Below, one piece after another: positions 5,590 to 6,742 of a DNA stretch of 6,742 nucleotides; the first letter of the stretch is position 1; every line of letters begins with the position of its first letter. The position numbers and the translations under genes are program-made. Source of the stretch: Planctomycetota bacterium (GTDB taxonomy: Bacteria > Planctomycetota > Planctomycetia > Pirellulales > Pirellulaceae); assembly GCA_024274855.1 (NCBI GenBank), contig JAJSAJ010000504.1:1-6742 (forward strand), written 5' to 3'. The notes beneath the pieces were generated by a model. That model worked only from the letters and a program-made list of their open reading frames with translations. It was not told the DNA's origin and did no database searches.

Positions 5590-6582
5590 ATGCGATTGAT
5601 CTTGATGGGAACCGGCCCATTTGCCGTGCCGACGTTCGCGGCCTTGCTCGATTCCGAGCACGAGGTGCTTGGGTTTGTCACGCGGCCCGTCGAACCCCCT
5701 CGTGGACGTCGCAAGGGGCCGGTAAATCCCGTCTTCGATCTAGCGGATCGTGTTGGTGGACCAATCTGGATGCCGGAAGATGTGAACTCCGACTCGGCTC
5801 AGTGCCAATTGGCGGATATGGCTCCCGATCTGTTGGTTGTTTGTGACTATGGTCGAATTCTGGCAGCCGATACGCTCGCGACCGCTTCCTTGGGCGGCGT
5901 CAACCTGCATGGATCGCTATTGCCCAAATATCGCGGTGCCGCGCCGATCAATTGGGCCATATGGAACGGCGAAACCGAAACGGGTGTTTCCGTGATTCAC
6001 ATGACACCCAAGCTGGATGCCGGACCAGTTCTAACAACAGAGCGAACGGCTATCGACCCGCATGAAGACGCTGTGCAATTGGAAGAACGTCTGGCGGTGC
6101 TCGGTGTCGAACCCGTTTGTAAGGCGATCGAAATGCTTTACACCAGTGATCGGTCGCATGTCCTGGGAACGGTTCAAAATCTAAGTTGCGCCACCAAAGC
6201 ACCCCGATTGAAGAAGTCCGATGGATTGGTCGATTGGCGCCAGAGCGCGATCCGAATTCACAATCAGACGCGGGCCCTCAAGCCGTGGCCTGGCACCTTC
6301 ACGGAATGGACTGGAGGGAAACGGACGATTCGGCTGATTCTTGATCAGGTATCAGTGCTTACGACTGGCGAATGCTCGCCCCATGCTTCCCCCGGCGCGG
6401 TGATTTGTGCCGAGGATCAGAGGCTTTGGGTGGCGACAGGCGACGGTTGCCTTGCTTTAGACAAGGTCAAACCGTCCGGCAAACGGCTGATGTCGGTCGC
6501 GGAGTTCATGCGTGGCCATTCGGTCCGCCGCGGCGATCGTCTTGGTACTGCGCCTGCTGATCATTCGCCAGGCGGAATCTGA
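5590..6582 (+). CDS. fmt: Methionyl-tRNA formyltransferase
   Basis: This enzyme transfers a formyl group from 10-formyltetrahydrofolate to methionyl-initiator tRNA. The 330-residue product has the N-terminal formyltransferase fold (about 1-190), with MGTGPFAVPTFAALL at the start and the active-site region GGVNLHGSLLPKYRGAAPI (102-120). N105, H107 and D143 (in LDAGP) correspond to the catalytic Asn, His and Asp of the family. The C-terminal tRNA-binding domain (about 205-318) includes DWRQSAIRIHNQTRALKPWP. The usual MGTPxFA start is MGTGPFA here, a small variation. ATG 5590 has AGGA about seven bases upstream and lies 16 bases after def; a longer frame from 5467 would overlap def and is rejected. 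The last dozen residues extend past the normal family end and overlap a convergent gene. Confidence 0.97.
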   Translation: MRLILMGTGPFAVPTFAALLDSEHEVLGFVTRPVEPPRGRRKGPVNPVFDLADRVGGPIWMPEDVNSDSAQCQLADMAPDLLVVCDYGRILAADTLATASLGGVNLHGSLLPKYRGAAPINWAIWNGETETGVSVIHMTPKLDAGPVLTTERTAIDPHEDAVQLEERLAVLGVEPVCKAIEMLYTSDRSHVLGTVQNLSCATKAPRLKKSDGLVDWRQSAIRIHNQTRALKPWPGTFTEWTGGKRTIRLILDQVSVLTTGECSPHASPGAVICAEDQRLWVATGDGCLALDKVKPSGKRLMSVAEFMRGHSVRRGDRLGTAPADHSPGGI

Positions 6583-6742
6583 GGCTGATCGTCGCCCGGC
6601 CCGAAATTGTCGTCCAGGAACGTGCTGTCAACCTGCGGCTCCGATGGTTCGCTGTCCGGGGTCGAAGTAGCCGGGCTGTTAGCAGATTCGGGCGTATCCT
6701 CTTGACTCGCCGGTGTGGTTGGTGCCGGTGTGGTTGGTGCCG
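6561..6742 (-). CDS. C-terminal tail of an unidentified protein, N-terminus beyond the right edge
   Basis: Minus-strand frame ending in TGA at 6563-6561, open to the right edge; 59 residues are visible. The sequence is low-complexity and acidic: two APTTP units at the edge, then Ser/Thr/Pro/Glu-rich sequence, then DSTFLDDNFGPGDDQPQIPP at the end. Third-position use and the clean open frame support a real gene, since the other two minus-strand frames give less plausible protein or a stop. No family can be named from a disordered tail. It converges on fmt with a 22-base overlap of coding sequences. Confidence 0.6.
   Translation of the reverse strand, partial: APTTPAPTTPASQEDTPESANSPATSTPDSEPSEPQVDSTFLDDNFGPGDDQPQIPPGE
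6711..6740 (-). repeat. 15-base tandem repeat encoding APTTP
   Basis: The 15-base unit CGGTGTGGTTGGTGC (plus strand) occurs twice in exact tandem at 6711-6725 and 6726-6740, and two more bases fit at the window edge. On the minus strand it encodes Ala-Pro-Thr-Thr-Pro in the partial gene. The array may continue beyond the window. Confidence 0.7.

Overview
The window looks like chromosomal DNA of a Planctomycetota bacterium, most likely of the Pirellula/Rhodopirellula/Blastopirellula type. This is inferred from style, not from a marker gene. The signs are moderate G+C, a VWA protein beside ExbB/ExbD genes, secreted TPR-like proteins with long N-terminal leaders, and an intergenic hairpin (GGGAGGGCGAGGCTCCTGCC...) of a kind I remember as very abundant in planctomycete genomes.

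Two divergent blocks flank a 270-base intergenic region (4698-4967). The minus-strand block runs leftwards from 4697 and holds six genes: a membrane-anchored VWA protein (4697-3636), an exported TPR-like protein (3676-2621), a 316-base gap carrying a 126-bp inverted-repeat element (2403-2528), an ExbB/TolQ proton-channel protein (2304-1507), two consecutive ExbD/TolR proteins (1495-1067 and 1067-612), and an exported helical protein that runs off the left edge (563-1). Most junctions are tight: an 11-base gap, a 1-base TGATG overlap, and a 41-base overlap between the VWA and TPR genes.

The plus-strand block is def (peptide deformylase, 4968-5573) and fmt (methionyl-tRNA formyltransferase, 5590-6582), the usual pair that adds and removes the N-formyl group of initiator methionine. 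A convergent minus-strand gene enters from the right edge. Only its Pro/Thr/acidic C-terminal tail is visible, and it overlaps the 3' end of fmt by 22 bases.

The most interesting part is the minus-strand cluster. ExbB and ExbD proteins use the proton gradient to move a partner protein, classically TonB or TolA, whose single N-terminal membrane helix carries an SxxxH motif. No TonB or TolA is visible here, but the VWA protein has one N-terminal membrane helix containing S47-I-S-L-H51, an SxxxH motif in the matching place. I infer that the VWA protein is the energised partner: a TonB/TolA-like anchor fused to a metal-binding VWA domain with an intact MIDAS. The TPR-like proteins would then be envelope partners, loosely comparable to CpoB in the Tol-Pal system. 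The inverted-repeat element sits between the VWA-TPR pair and the exbB-exbD-exbD genes, and may have split an older promoter for the motor genes.
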